Shown here: piece by piece, positions 16,450 through 24,786 of the stretch
How the letters are laid out: each line of letters starts with the position of its first letter
Position numbering within the stretch: position 1 is the first letter of the stretch
NCBI GenBank assembly: GCA_910578715.1
Contig: CAJTRL010000002.1
Location: forward strand, 62,001 to 126,000
DNA from: an uncultured Lachnospiraceae bacterium
GTDB lineage: Bacteria; Bacillota; Clostridia; Lachnospirales; Lachnospiraceae
Length of the DNA: 64,000 nt
Reading direction: 5' to 3'
Program-made: the position numbers and the translations under genes
Notes under the pieces: generated by a model
What the model saw: the letters and a program-made list of their open reading frames with translations, nothing else
Databases searched by the model: none
Told to the model about the DNA's origin: nothing

Positions 16450-18473
16450 TGGCGGCGAATCTGTTTCTTTCCGTTTTGGAAATTTCCATATCGACCGGTT
16501 TTATTGTACTGATTCTGATGTTATTGTCTCCATTTCTGAATATGCGTTATGCTGCCAAGTGGAAGTACTGGATATGGCTTTTTCTTGCATTGCGCCTCAT
16601 TGTGCCCATAAGCGGGACGGATGTGTGGACGATAGCGGATAATATTGCGAAGAAAATGATGAAGACGGAAGCGGATGTCGAAAAGGAAGGCTCCGGTGAA
16701 GAAGATGCAAATGCGTTTTTAAATGGTCCGGGTTTGAATGGTATAGGAGTGAGCAGAAGAGTTATTGTCGAAATACCGGAGCAGATGACGGTTCCATTGG
16801 AGGTACGGTCCGAAAAAAGCGGTGTACGGATAACGGCGCTTGACGTTGTGGCAGCGCTGTGGCTGGCCGGGTGTCTGCTTATTTTGTCGGTACATACATG
16901 GATTTATCTGCATTATAAAAACCGGCTTATGAAAAGCGGCATGGTGCTGAAAGATACGGTTCTTCTGCATCGGATAAAGAATCTGAAGCGGGAATTACAT
17001 ATCAGAAAAAGTGTGTCTGTTGTAGAATCACCGGAAGCCGCAAGTCCCATGATTATCGGGATTTTTAAGACGGTTCTGGTTTTGCCGGAAGAGGAGTACG
17101 GTGAGGAAGAGCTGTTTTTTATCCTGAAGCATGAGCTCGTTCATTTACAGCATAAAGATTTGTACGGCAAGCTGCTTTTTGTCATTGCAAGTGCGCTTCA
17201 CTGGTTCAATCCGTGTATCTGGCTTTTACAGAAAGAGGCGGTAGTGGATATGGAGCTGTATTGCGATGAAAGCGTCGTTCAGGGGGCGAACTATGCCGGA
17301 AGAAAGGCATATACGGAAACTTTGTTATCCACACTGCATAGGCAATGCGCGAAACGGACGGTTTTATCGACGCAGTTTTATGGCGGAAAAAAGATTATGC
17401 AGAAACGCTTTAAAAATATTTTATCCAGAAAAAGGAAGAAAAACGGTCTTGCAGTTTTAGTCGGAGCGGTTTTTTTGACGGTTATTCTGGGAACGTTAAT
17501 TGGATGCTCCGTTGTCAGGGAAAGCAGCGGAGAGGATGCGGCTGTCGGAGGGGAAAATGCTGCCGCAGACAGAGAAAATGCCGCCGGAGGGGAGGAAAAT
17601 GCGGCTCAGGCGGAAGATGGGCAGACGGATGCGGACATGTCGCAGACAGGAAACGGAGAAAGCGCATCGGGAGGAGGCGAAAATCTGCCGGATACGGAAG
17701 TAGGAAAGTTTGAACAGATGGAAGGCCGCTGGGTGATTGATTTTACGGTAACGGATTCGTCTCTGTGGGGCTCCGGTATTTCTTATGGCAATGAGATGGA
17801 AATATCGGCTTCGGGAGAGTTTCGCTATTATATCGGTATCGGTGTCGGGGGAACCGGTCAATGTGAAGAAACACAGGCCGGAATAACCGTAGCAATACAG
17901 CCCTACGAAGAAAATCTGGCGGAACAGGAGATACTTACCTTAAATTATGTAAACCAGGAAGGGGACGAGTATATTCAGATGGACTGGCATGGGGAGGCCG
18001 TCCGCTGGAGAAGGGAAGAAAACGCGGCGGCATCTTCTTACGGCAATGCGCAGGCGGCCGGACAGATGCCGGAAAATACGGCTGTTCTTACGTTTATGCT
18101 GGAAGGGGAAGAAGAACAGGTTCCGGCAAGCCTTGTAACTGGGGAAGGGTATTCGTTTTATCTGCCTGATGACGAGTGGCAGCAGTCCGATTCGGATATG
18201 TGGACGGCTCTGGCGAATGAACAGGTCCGGTTCTGGGTTGCCCGCCAGGACGGAAAAACGCTCGACCAGGTGGAACAGGAGCTTTCCGACAGCGGTTTTG
18301 TAGAAATAAACGGCAATATCTGGCGGCAGGAGGGTGAGATGATTGACGGAGTCGAGCTGAAAGCGCTGGAAAACGGTATATGGGGCGTCTACTATCGTTA
18401 TCCGGTCGATGCCGAGGAAGGATGGGGGAGAAGAATCCTTGTGATTGCGGACACATTTGCGGCGGCTGAATGA
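16449..18473 (+). CDS. M56 family (BlaR1-like) sensor metalloprotease
   Basis: 674-residue membrane protein. N-terminal helices (about 5-30, 38-55, 130-155) precede the cytoplasmic zinc-protease motif HELVHLQHKD (about 228-237), CDESVV with the third ligand downstream, and a helix with GTLIGCSVV about 340-355. The C-terminal third is extracellular: a low-complexity Glu/Ala/Gly linker (about 358-420), then a beta-rich region (WVIDFTVTDSSLWGSG...) and a last domain. There is no penicillin-binding domain, so it senses something other than a beta-lactam. Upon signal it should cleave BlaI. GGGGAGG lies 9 bases before the ATG. Confidence 0.85.
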   Translation: MAANLFLSVLEISISTGFIVLILMLLSPFLNMRYAAKWKYWIWLFLALRLIVPISGTDVWTIADNIAKKMMKTEADVEKEGSGEEDANAFLNGPGLNGIGVSRRVIVEIPEQMTVPLEVRSEKSGVRITALDVVAALWLAGCLLILSVHTWIYLHYKNRLMKSGMVLKDTVLLHRIKNLKRELHIRKSVSVVESPEAASPMIIGIFKTVLVLPEEEYGEEELFFILKHELVHLQHKDLYGKLLFVIASALHWFNPCIWLLQKEAVVDMELYCDESVVQGANYAGRKAYTETLLSTLHRQCAKRTVLSTQFYGGKKIMQKRFKNILSRKRKKNGLAVLVGAVFLTVILGTLIGCSVVRESSGEDAAVGGENAAADRENAAGGEENAAQAEDGQTDADMSQTGNGESASGGGENLPDTEVGKFEQMEGRWVIDFTVTDSSLWGSGISYGNEMEISASGEFRYYIGIGVGGTGQCEETQAGITVAIQPYEENLAEQEILTLNYVNQEGDEYIQMDWHGEAVRWRREENAAASSYGNAQAAGQMPENTAVLTFMLEGEEEQVPASLVTGEGYSFYLPDDEWQQSDSDMWTALANEQVRFWVARQDGKTLDQVEQELSDSGFVEINGNIWRQEGEMIDGVELKALENGIWGVYYRYPVDAEEGWGRRILVIADTFAAAE

Positions 18474-18520
18474 GAAACGGACCGGCTGAGGAGCATAGAA
18501 CCAGAATCCCATTGAAAAAG

Positions 18521-18566
18521 AAGCCGGAACACGCTATAATTCCATTAAGCGTGTTCCGGCTTTTTT
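18521..18566 (+). terminator. Rho-independent terminator after the M56 gene
   Basis: Perfect 15-bp stem, AAGCCGGAACACGCT (18521-18535) with AGCGTGTTCCGGCTT (18548-18562), then T to 18566. Confidence 0.93.
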
Positions 18567-18644
18567 GTGTTGTGTGCAGGGCCGGATGAAGACGGGGAGC
18601 GGTGGTGTGACGCTTCGGAATGGAGATTAGGTTGAGAGAAAGAC

Positions 18645-20003
18645 ATGGGTATTTTTATGGAACAAATGGAAATTCAGATTCCGGAAATTAAGGAAAAGAA
18701 GCAGCGGGGCGGAGGGAACCGACGGAATTGGAAGATTGCAGCGGGCGTTCTGGCCGGCTGCATTGTTATATTTCTGGCAGCAGTTCTTGTTTTCGCAAGG
18801 TGGTACTATTCGGAAGAAAATGTGTTTCTGCGGGCATGCAGGAACTTGGCGGAAGAAGCGCTGGAATGCCGGGAGTTATGGGAAGAAGCAGCCGGAAGCG
18901 GGCCCGGAGAGGAATTTGACAGGGTAAAGCTGACGACTGTCTGCAACCTGAGCGGGGACGAACTTCCGATGACTCTGGGAGTCGATACAGTATTGACGCG
19001 GGATGCCGATGCCCGAAAAATGAAATCATGTACGAAGTTCAGCGTAAGCAATAGCAAGCTGCTGGAAGTGGAAGTCTATGGGGAGGATAAAACCCTCACT
19101 GTGACGCTTCCCGATTTTATTGAAAAAAATTTTGCCTTTGATGCGGAGCACATCGATGTACAGTATAATAATTCTTTATTTGCCAGAATATTTGGAACGT
19201 TAGAAGAAGGGGAAATTTCCATCGATTTGTTTCCGGAGAAAGAAACTGTTTCGTGGGCGCAGTATCTGGAGGGCTGGAAAGAGAACATTCAGATAGAGAA
19301 GCTGGATAAAACAACCGATATCAGCATCCCGGAAAAGGATAACGTGCAGTACCGATGCAGTCAATATCATCTGACGATATCGGCGGAATGGATGAACGAA
19401 CGGTTTGCGGACTGGCTGGAAGCGGAAAGTCTGCCAGGAAAAGAGGAGATTGTTGCGGAGATTGCACAGGATATCGAGGTTGTGTTTGCAATCGAAGATA
19501 AAAATGACCGAATCGTCCGGATTGCGTTGGAGGAGCCGTTTGTCGTTTACGTCGGAATGGAAGAGGAGCAGATTGCGGTTGGACTGTCCGGCGATATTTG
19601 TTTTCTGGGAGAGAGCCGGAGTGTGGATGACATTCTCGTCAGTCTGCAGACAGAGCTGCCATTAACGGTACTTGGATTGGACGAGAGGCTATTATCCGTA
19701 TTTGGCAACAATTCCGGGACGGAGGATAAAATCGTTCTGGATTTGCGAGGAGAGATGTTGTATAACGAAAATGACATATGTGTTACATCGAATCTTCACA
19801 AATTGACCGTTTCGGTTGACAGAATTGGCAGCTTTAAGCTCACCGGAAAGCTGGAACTGGAGCCGTTGCGGGAAGAAGTAGAAGCGCCTGCCGGGGAAAC
19901 GATTCAGCTTTTTGAAATGACGGAAGAGGAATACCGGGACTTGCGGGAGCAGATTATGAAAAAGGTATGGCGCTGGCTCAAGGCGCTTTCGGTTTTCGGA
20001 TAA
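18645..20003 (+). CDS. Membrane-anchored protein of unknown function
   Basis: 452 residues: a basic cytoplasmic N-terminus (KEKKQRGGGNRRNWK), one membrane helix about 29-51, and a long acidic extracellular part of about 400 residues without cysteine pairs or a motif I recognise. Beta-strand-rich and slightly repetitive; it may belong to the Firmicutes DUF6583-like group, which I cannot confirm. Two starts are possible (18645 and 18657), neither with a strong ribosome binding site. Two ABC-2 permease genes follow directly (1 and 6 bases apart), so it may be an extracytoplasmic partner of that exporter. Confidence 0.7.
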   Translation: MGIFMEQMEIQIPEIKEKKQRGGGNRRNWKIAAGVLAGCIVIFLAAVLVFARWYYSEENVFLRACRNLAEEALECRELWEEAAGSGPGEEFDRVKLTTVCNLSGDELPMTLGVDTVLTRDADARKMKSCTKFSVSNSKLLEVEVYGEDKTLTVTLPDFIEKNFAFDAEHIDVQYNNSLFARIFGTLEEGEISIDLFPEKETVSWAQYLEGWKENIQIEKLDKTTDISIPEKDNVQYRCSQYHLTISAEWMNERFADWLEAESLPGKEEIVAEIAQDIEVVFAIEDKNDRIVRIALEEPFVVYVGMEEEQIAVGLSGDICFLGESRSVDDILVSLQTELPLTVLGLDERLLSVFGNNSGTEDKIVLDLRGEMLYNENDICVTSNLHKLTVSVDRIGSFKLTGKLELEPLREEVEAPAGETIQLFEMTEEEYRDLREQIMKKVWRWLKALSVFG

Positions 20004-20004
20004 T

Positions 20005-21357
20005 ATGGAACAGGGAGAGACCTGGAAGCATACAAGGAGAGGTTTGGACGCATACAGGAACAGACTGGGAAATATACAGGAAGAGATTTGGCAGCATACG
20101 GGAATAGATTTGACAGTATACAGGAACAGGAGGCAGGCGATTATCGGGAAAAGAACTTTGGTTTTATGGAAGTCGGATTTCAAACGAATGCTCAGGAAGC
20201 TGCCCGCCATGCTGGCGGAGTCGGCATTGCTGATTGGTATTCTGGGTATATTATATGGCGCTGTCGGATTTCTGTACCGGGATGCTCCGGCCTTACAGAT
20301 TACGATTGCGGTCGTAGAGGCGGAGGAAAATCCGCTTACGGATTTCATGCTGCATTATGTGCAGGGAATGGAAAGCGTTTCAGAAGTCTGCCAGTTTCTG
20401 ACCGTGCCGGAAGAGGAAGCCTTTTCCATGTTACAGGAGGGAAAAGCAGCAGCCGCGCTGTTTTTACCTGAAAGAATGATAGAGGGAATTATGGACGGCA
20501 GTAACGTTCCGGTTCAGGTCTTTTTCCCGGAAGATGCCGGTGTGGAATCGGCGCTGCTACGGGAACTGACGGACGCGGGGGTGCGGATGTTACGCGTGGC
20601 CCAGGCGGAGATTTATGGAATGTATGATACGGCAAAGGCATATGGAGCGATGGAGCGGCTGTCGGCGATGGAAATGGATATCGATAGGGATAATCTGGCT
20701 TTTGCGATGGAGCGGCTGGCCTTGTTCCGGACACAGGAGGTTTCCGCTACGGGGAAACTGTCAATGATGCAGTATGGCATAGCCTCCGGCGCCGTCTTTT
20801 TTCTGCTATTGCTCGGCATGGCATGTTATCCGGTGATGCAGCCTTATCCGAAGGCTTTACAGAGGCAGCTTGTCAGAGAAGGAATCGGGGCGGGCAGACA
20901 ATGCTTTGGAAAATGGCTGTGCGGGACATGCAGTATGGGAATCAGTGCGCTTTTTTTCCGAATGCTTGTGGGAATGGGACTGAGGGCTGCCGGATTCGGC
21001 GCCCCAATGCCGGATTTACGGGCCGGCGCCGGTTTATTGATTTTGCTGTGCGCTTCCTCTTTTGTTTTTCTGGTATTTCAGCTTGCGGGGAACGGAACGA
21101 CGGCGGTTCTTCTGCTGTTTTTTCTGAGCGTTGTGATGCAGTATCTGTCCGGTGGGTTCCTTCCGCCCGTTTTTTTACCGGAAACGGTGCAGAAAATCGG
21201 GAAAATGCTTCCTTCCGCTTATCTGATAGAGGCAGCGGGAAGCCTTTATACGGGCAGCCTTTCCTGGAAAACAGTGTTATATCTTGTCCTTTACACGGTT
21301 CTTTGCGGGAGCGCCGCCTGTGGATTTGAATGGCGGCGTATGAAGAAGGAGGTGTAA
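20005..21357 (+). CDS. ABC-2 type transporter permease (1)
   Basis: Permease of the ABC2_membrane_3 layout: a first helix (about residues 68-93), an extracellular domain of about 150 residues, then five or six helices. The first 41 codons are odd, being encoded by five 22-bp tandem repeats, and the ATG at 20005 has no ribosome binding site. An AGGAGG at 20128-20133, just after the repeats, suggests that translation may really start further down (ATT 20140 or TTG near 20158), before KSDFKRMLRKLPAMLAESALL. Sister permease follows. No ATP-binding gene is adjacent. Confidence 0.75.
   Translation: MEQGETWKHTRRGLDAYRNRLGNIQEEIWQHTGIDLTVYRNRRQAIIGKRTLVLWKSDFKRMLRKLPAMLAESALLIGILGILYGAVGFLYRDAPALQITIAVVEAEENPLTDFMLHYVQGMESVSEVCQFLTVPEEEAFSMLQEGKAAAALFLPERMIEGIMDGSNVPVQVFFPEDAGVESALLRELTDAGVRMLRVAQAEIYGMYDTAKAYGAMERLSAMEMDIDRDNLAFAMERLALFRTQEVSATGKLSMMQYGIASGAVFFLLLLGMACYPVMQPYPKALQRQLVREGIGAGRQCFGKWLCGTCSMGISALFFRMLVGMGLRAAGFGAPMPDLRAGAGLLILLCASSFVFLVFQLAGNGTTAVLLLFFLSVVMQYLSGGFLPPVFLPETVQKIGKMLPSAYLIEAAGSLYTGSLSWKTVLYLVLYTVLCGSAACGFEWRRMKKEV
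20018..20127 (+). repeat. Five 22-bp tandem repeats
   Basis: Five contiguous units, starting at 20018, 20040, 20062, 20084 and 20106, each near AGATTTGG-N3-ATACAGGAAC in pattern. The unit length is not a multiple of three, so each copy is read in a different frame if translated. It lies between the ATG at 20005 and the AGGAGG at 20128. Confidence 0.85.
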
Positions 21358-21363
21358 GGAGGC

Positions 21364-22758
21364 ATGAAACGGTATTTGGTCTGGTTCCGGCTTCTGATGA
21401 AGCGCGCATTGAAAAATCCGGCATTTCTGCTATTTTTACTGAGTATGCCCCTTCTTTCTCTTTTGGTTGACCGATTGGGACAAGGCGTAAGTGAAGGAAT
21501 CGCTGCCGGAATCTGTATCGAAGGATGGGAAGCGGAGGCGTGGGAAGATGACGGAGTAAGGGGAGAGGAAGCGCGGCTGGAAGAAGCCGGAACGGAAGGA
21601 GAGGAAACAAGGATAGAAGGGACGGAAGCTCGGTTGGAAGAAGCCGGAACGGAGAGAACGGAAGCATCCGAAGAAGCCGGGACAGAGAAGATACGGCGGT
21701 TTCTTGCGCTTTTGTCCGAACAGGAAGGGATTGTGCGGCTTCGGGTATATGATAGCGAAGCAGAAATGCGGCATGCTGTGGAGAAAGGCGAACTGGACTG
21801 CGGCGTTTTCCTGCGGGAGGAATTGTGGGAAGGGCTTGAGACAGGCACATGGCAGGGGACGATTACCATATTGGAAAGTTCTTCTTCGAGTATGACCCAG
21901 ATAGTCAAAGAAAAAATTGCGAGCCTTGTTTTTACCTTGTATTCGGAAGAAAATTATGTAAACTATATAAAAAGTTCGGAAGTATTTTTCAGGGAGGAAG
22001 AAACAGGGACCGGTGCAGATATTGACGAGTCTGCCGGAACGGAAGGAACGAGCGCTGACACAGATATCGCAGAGTTTGCCAGGACGGCGTATGAAACGCA
22101 TTTGCTGGATGGAAGCACCTTTGCGTTTCAATATCAGGAAAATCAGATACGAAGCGATGGCGGAAACTTGGACAGAACCCAGGCAGGTGATGATGGAAAC
22201 CTGACAGATGGCGATAGAAATCGGTCGGACGCCGGCGGAACCCTGTCAGGTGGCGAAAACCCGGATGGTCTTTTGGACACATCCTTCCGGCTCCGGGGCA
22301 TTCTGGCGGTCTGTATTTTCCTGAGCGGTCTCTGCGGACTGCTGACCGACTGGAAAGACCGGTCGGAAAAGCGGTTTCTGCGCCTGACTTCCCCGATAGT
22401 GACTACGATGGTCAACATATGGATTCCCACCGTTTATACTTCGGCGGCCGCGTTTTTCTCCCTGTGGCTGACCGGAAATATAACAGCCTCCGGTTCGGAG
22501 AAAGCGTTGACGGCCGGGCTGGCATCCGGTTTTGGGAAGGAAATATTTGGGCTTCTTTTTTATCAGTTCCTAATTGTTCTGTATTGTAGTATAATCAGAA
22601 TAGTATTGAGAAGACAGGAAACGATTGCGGCCGCTATTCCGTTGTTTGTGCTTTGCAGTGTCATCTGTTGTCCGGTCTGGATTCGCCTTGCGGTATATGT
22701 GCCATTGTTCCGTGTGCTGGAAAAGTTTTTCCCGGTAACGTATTATCTGCTTCTTTAG
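21364..22758 (+). CDS. ABC-2 type transporter permease (2), with acidic repeat loop
   Basis: 464 residues: first helix about 19-37, a large extracellular loop to about residue 310, then five helices to the C-terminus. The loop starts with Glu-rich repeats in which LEEAGTE recurs (19-residue period, DNA period 57 bp: GAAGAAGCC at 21580, 21637 and a shorter step to 21670), and has Asp/Gly-rich low-complexity stretches about 220-300. It follows permease 1 with a 6-base gap and GGTGTAAGGAGG as ribosome binding site. The repeats look like recent in-frame expansion. Cargo unknown. Confidence 0.75.
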   Translation: MKRYLVWFRLLMKRALKNPAFLLFLLSMPLLSLLVDRLGQGVSEGIAAGICIEGWEAEAWEDDGVRGEEARLEEAGTEGEETRIEGTEARLEEAGTERTEASEEAGTEKIRRFLALLSEQEGIVRLRVYDSEAEMRHAVEKGELDCGVFLREELWEGLETGTWQGTITILESSSSSMTQIVKEKIASLVFTLYSEENYVNYIKSSEVFFREEETGTGADIDESAGTEGTSADTDIAEFARTAYETHLLDGSTFAFQYQENQIRSDGGNLDRTQAGDDGNLTDGDRNRSDAGGTLSGGENPDGLLDTSFRLRGILAVCIFLSGLCGLLTDWKDRSEKRFLRLTSPIVTTMVNIWIPTVYTSAAAFFSLWLTGNITASGSEKALTAGLASGFGKEIFGLLFYQFLIVLYCSIIRIVLRRQETIAAAIPLFVLCSVICCPVWIRLAVYVPLFRVLEKFFPVTYYLLL

Positions 22759-22815
22759 GTTGGCGAATATTGGCGGCCCATATGCCGCGGACAGAGAGAA
22801 AGGTATTTTATAAGA

Positions 22816-23301
22816 ATGAAAAACAAAGAAATAAAAACCAATGCGATGCGGATTCTGGAGCGGGAAAAGATACCGTATACGCAATATACATACGAATGTG
22901 AGGAATTTGTGGACGCGCTGCAGATTGCGGATATGCTCTCGCTTCCTTATGAAAAAGTTTATAAAACGCTGGTGACCGTTGGAGACAGCAGGAATTACTA
23001 TGTTTTTGTGATTCCGATTGCGGAAGAACTTGATATGAAAAAGGCCGCGAAGTCGGTGGGAGAAAAGGCCGTCAGCATGATACATGTCAAAGAAATCAAT
23101 GGGGTGACGGGCTATGTCAGAGGCGGCTGTACGGCGGTCGGGATGAAAAAGCAGTATGTGACGCGCATCGATAAGTCTGCGGAAGCGCTGGAAACGGTTA
23201 TTGTCAGCGGCGGACGGCTCGGTTCCCAGATTGAACTAAAACCCGGCGACCTTTGCAGAGCTTCCAGAGGCGAGTTTGCGGATGTCATTGCGGGCCGGTG
23301 A
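22816..23301 (+). CDS. YbaK/EbsC-type aminoacyl-tRNA deacylase
   Basis: 161-residue single-domain editing protein, the size of YbaK. Features are the N-terminal KTNAMRILEREKIPYTQYTYE, the KTLVTVGD strand, and GYVRGGCTAVGMKKQYVTRIDKSA, which corresponds to the YbaK G-x-R-G-G-x-P region forming the tRNA-ester pocket. Members hydrolyse mischarged Cys-tRNA(Pro) or related tRNAs in the cytoplasm. AAAGG lies about 11 bases before the ATG. It sits alone between the ABC permeases and mtnA. Confidence 0.88.
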   Translation: MKNKEIKTNAMRILEREKIPYTQYTYECEEFVDALQIADMLSLPYEKVYKTLVTVGDSRNYYVFVIPIAEELDMKKAAKSVGEKAVSMIHVKEINGVTGYVRGGCTAVGMKKQYVTRIDKSAEALETVIVSGGRLGSQIELKPGDLCRASRGEFADVIAGR

Positions 23302-23436
23302 GCGGAAGAATATCCGCATTGCGTTTCCGCGTGTCATCGCAGCAGCAGCTCTGACATGGAGGAAACGTATGGAAGTTTACAGAAGTTGACCAATATAGTC
23401 AAAATGAAATATATGAAAGGGCATGGACGACAAGGC

Positions 23437-24513
23437 ATGAAAAGTATCAGGGATTATGAAACGGTAGCGCTGGACGATGCGAACGACGCGGTGGTGATTA
23501 TCGACCAGACGCTTCTTCCCGGAAAAACGGAGCTTATCAGTTTAAAGACAGGAGAGGAAATCTGGAACGCGATTTATCTGCTCAAAGTGCGCGGCGCACC
23601 GGCAATCGGCGTGACGGCGGCCTTTGGCATTTATCTGCTGGCGAAGCGGATGGAGACGAAGGATTTCGATGTTTTTTACCGGGAATTTCAAAAACAGAAA
23701 GCCTATCTGGATTCGTCCAGGCCGACCGCCGTTAATTTATCCTGGGCGCTGCGGCGGATGGAACGGGTATGTCTGGAAAACCGGGAAAAACCGATAGCGG
23801 AAATCAAGGCACTGTTAAAAAAGGAAGCCGTGGAAATCAAAGAAGAGGATATCCGGGTCTGTAAAGCAATCGGAGAGTACGGGTTAGGTCTTGTGAAGCC
23901 CGGTGACGGTATTCTGACGCACTGTAACGCCGGGCAGCTTGCGGCCTGTAAATACGGAACCGCTACCGCGCCTATTTATCTTGGAGAAGAGCGGGGCTAT
24001 CATTTCCGGGTCTTTGCGGACGAGACGAGACCTCTTTTACAGGGGGCGAGGCTTACCGCTTATGAACTTTTTTCTTCCGGTGTGGACGTTACCCTTATCT
24101 GCGATAATATGTCGGGAACCGTCATGCGCAACGGATGGGTGAACGCCGTGTTTGTCGGCTGTGACCGGGTGGCGGCCAACGGCGATACGGCCAATAAAAT
24201 AGGAACCTCCGTTGTGGCGGCAGTAGCAAAACGCTACAATGTTCCGGTTTATATCTGTGCGCCGACCGCAACCATCGATTTGGGGACGCCTACCGGAGCG
24301 GAGATTACAATAGAGCAGCGGCCGGCCCATGAGGTGACGCAGATGTGGTATCGGGAACCGATGGCACCGGAGGGCGTGAAAGTGTTTAACCCGGCGTTCG
24401 ACGTAACCGACCATGACCTGATTGCGGGCATCGTCACGGAATACGGCGTGGCGAGGGAACCTTATACGGAATCATTGCGGGAGATATTCAATCGGAAAGA
24501 AAAGGAGCATTAA
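23437..24513 (+). CDS. mtnA: Methylthioribose-1-phosphate isomerase
   Basis: Enzyme of the methionine salvage pathway, related to eIF2B-alpha, converting 5-methylthioribose-1-phosphate to the ribulose form. Visible motifs: VVIIDQTLLPGKTEL at the N-terminus, LKVRGAPAIGVTAAFG, LTHCNAGQLAACKYGTA with the catalytic Cys, VFVGCDRVAANGDTANKIGTS with the catalytic Asp, and the C-terminal NPAFDVTDHDLI. The start MKSIRDYETV at 23437 fits the family; in-frame ATGs at 23356 and 23404 would add up to 27 residues, and none has a good ribosome binding site. No other salvage genes are in the window. Confidence 0.9.
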   Translation: MKSIRDYETVALDDANDAVVIIDQTLLPGKTELISLKTGEEIWNAIYLLKVRGAPAIGVTAAFGIYLLAKRMETKDFDVFYREFQKQKAYLDSSRPTAVNLSWALRRMERVCLENREKPIAEIKALLKKEAVEIKEEDIRVCKAIGEYGLGLVKPGDGILTHCNAGQLAACKYGTATAPIYLGEERGYHFRVFADETRPLLQGARLTAYELFSSGVDVTLICDNMSGTVMRNGWVNAVFVGCDRVAANGDTANKIGTSVVAAVAKRYNVPVYICAPTATIDLGTPTGAEITIEQRPAHEVTQMWYREPMAPEGVKVFNPAFDVTDHDLIAGIVTEYGVAREPYTESLREIFNRKEKEH

Positions 24514-24516
24514 TAT

Positions 24517-24738
24517 ATGAAAGAAGACGAGATGATAGCGGAAATCATGAATCATCTGGATTCTGAAGTAGGACAGGGCGTTTACCGGATGAGCGTACTG
24601 ATGGACGAGGACGCGGAACAGGAAAAGCATGTTTCCAAACAGTGCTGTAACATGTATGGACGCCCGGCTTCGGAGACAGTCGGACTGTTAGATATGTATA
24701 CGGATATGAATGCGGGGAGACCGGACAGAATGCCCTGA
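24517..24738 (+). CDS. Small hypothetical protein
   Basis: 73 residues, acidic N-terminal half (MKEDEMIAEIMNHLDSE) and a CC pair in KQCCNMYG. It starts three bases after the mtnA stop with AAAGGAG about 9 bases upstream, which supports translation. No family recognised. It precedes lacZ by 48 bases and is probably in the same transcript as mtnA. Confidence 0.5.
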   Translation: MKEDEMIAEIMNHLDSEVGQGVYRMSVLMDEDAEQEKHVSKQCCNMYGRPASETVGLLDMYTDMNAGRPDRMP

Positions 24739-24786
24739 CGGACATTCTGTATAAGATTAAGATATCAGAAAGGTATGGAGTACAAA

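Noticed and set aside
20018..20127. 22-bp repeats considered as a CRISPR array
   Set aside because: The units are contiguous with no spacers, and no cas genes are near.
23302..23436. SAM riboswitch before mtnA
   Set aside because: No conserved S-box helices could be recognised in this short spacer.
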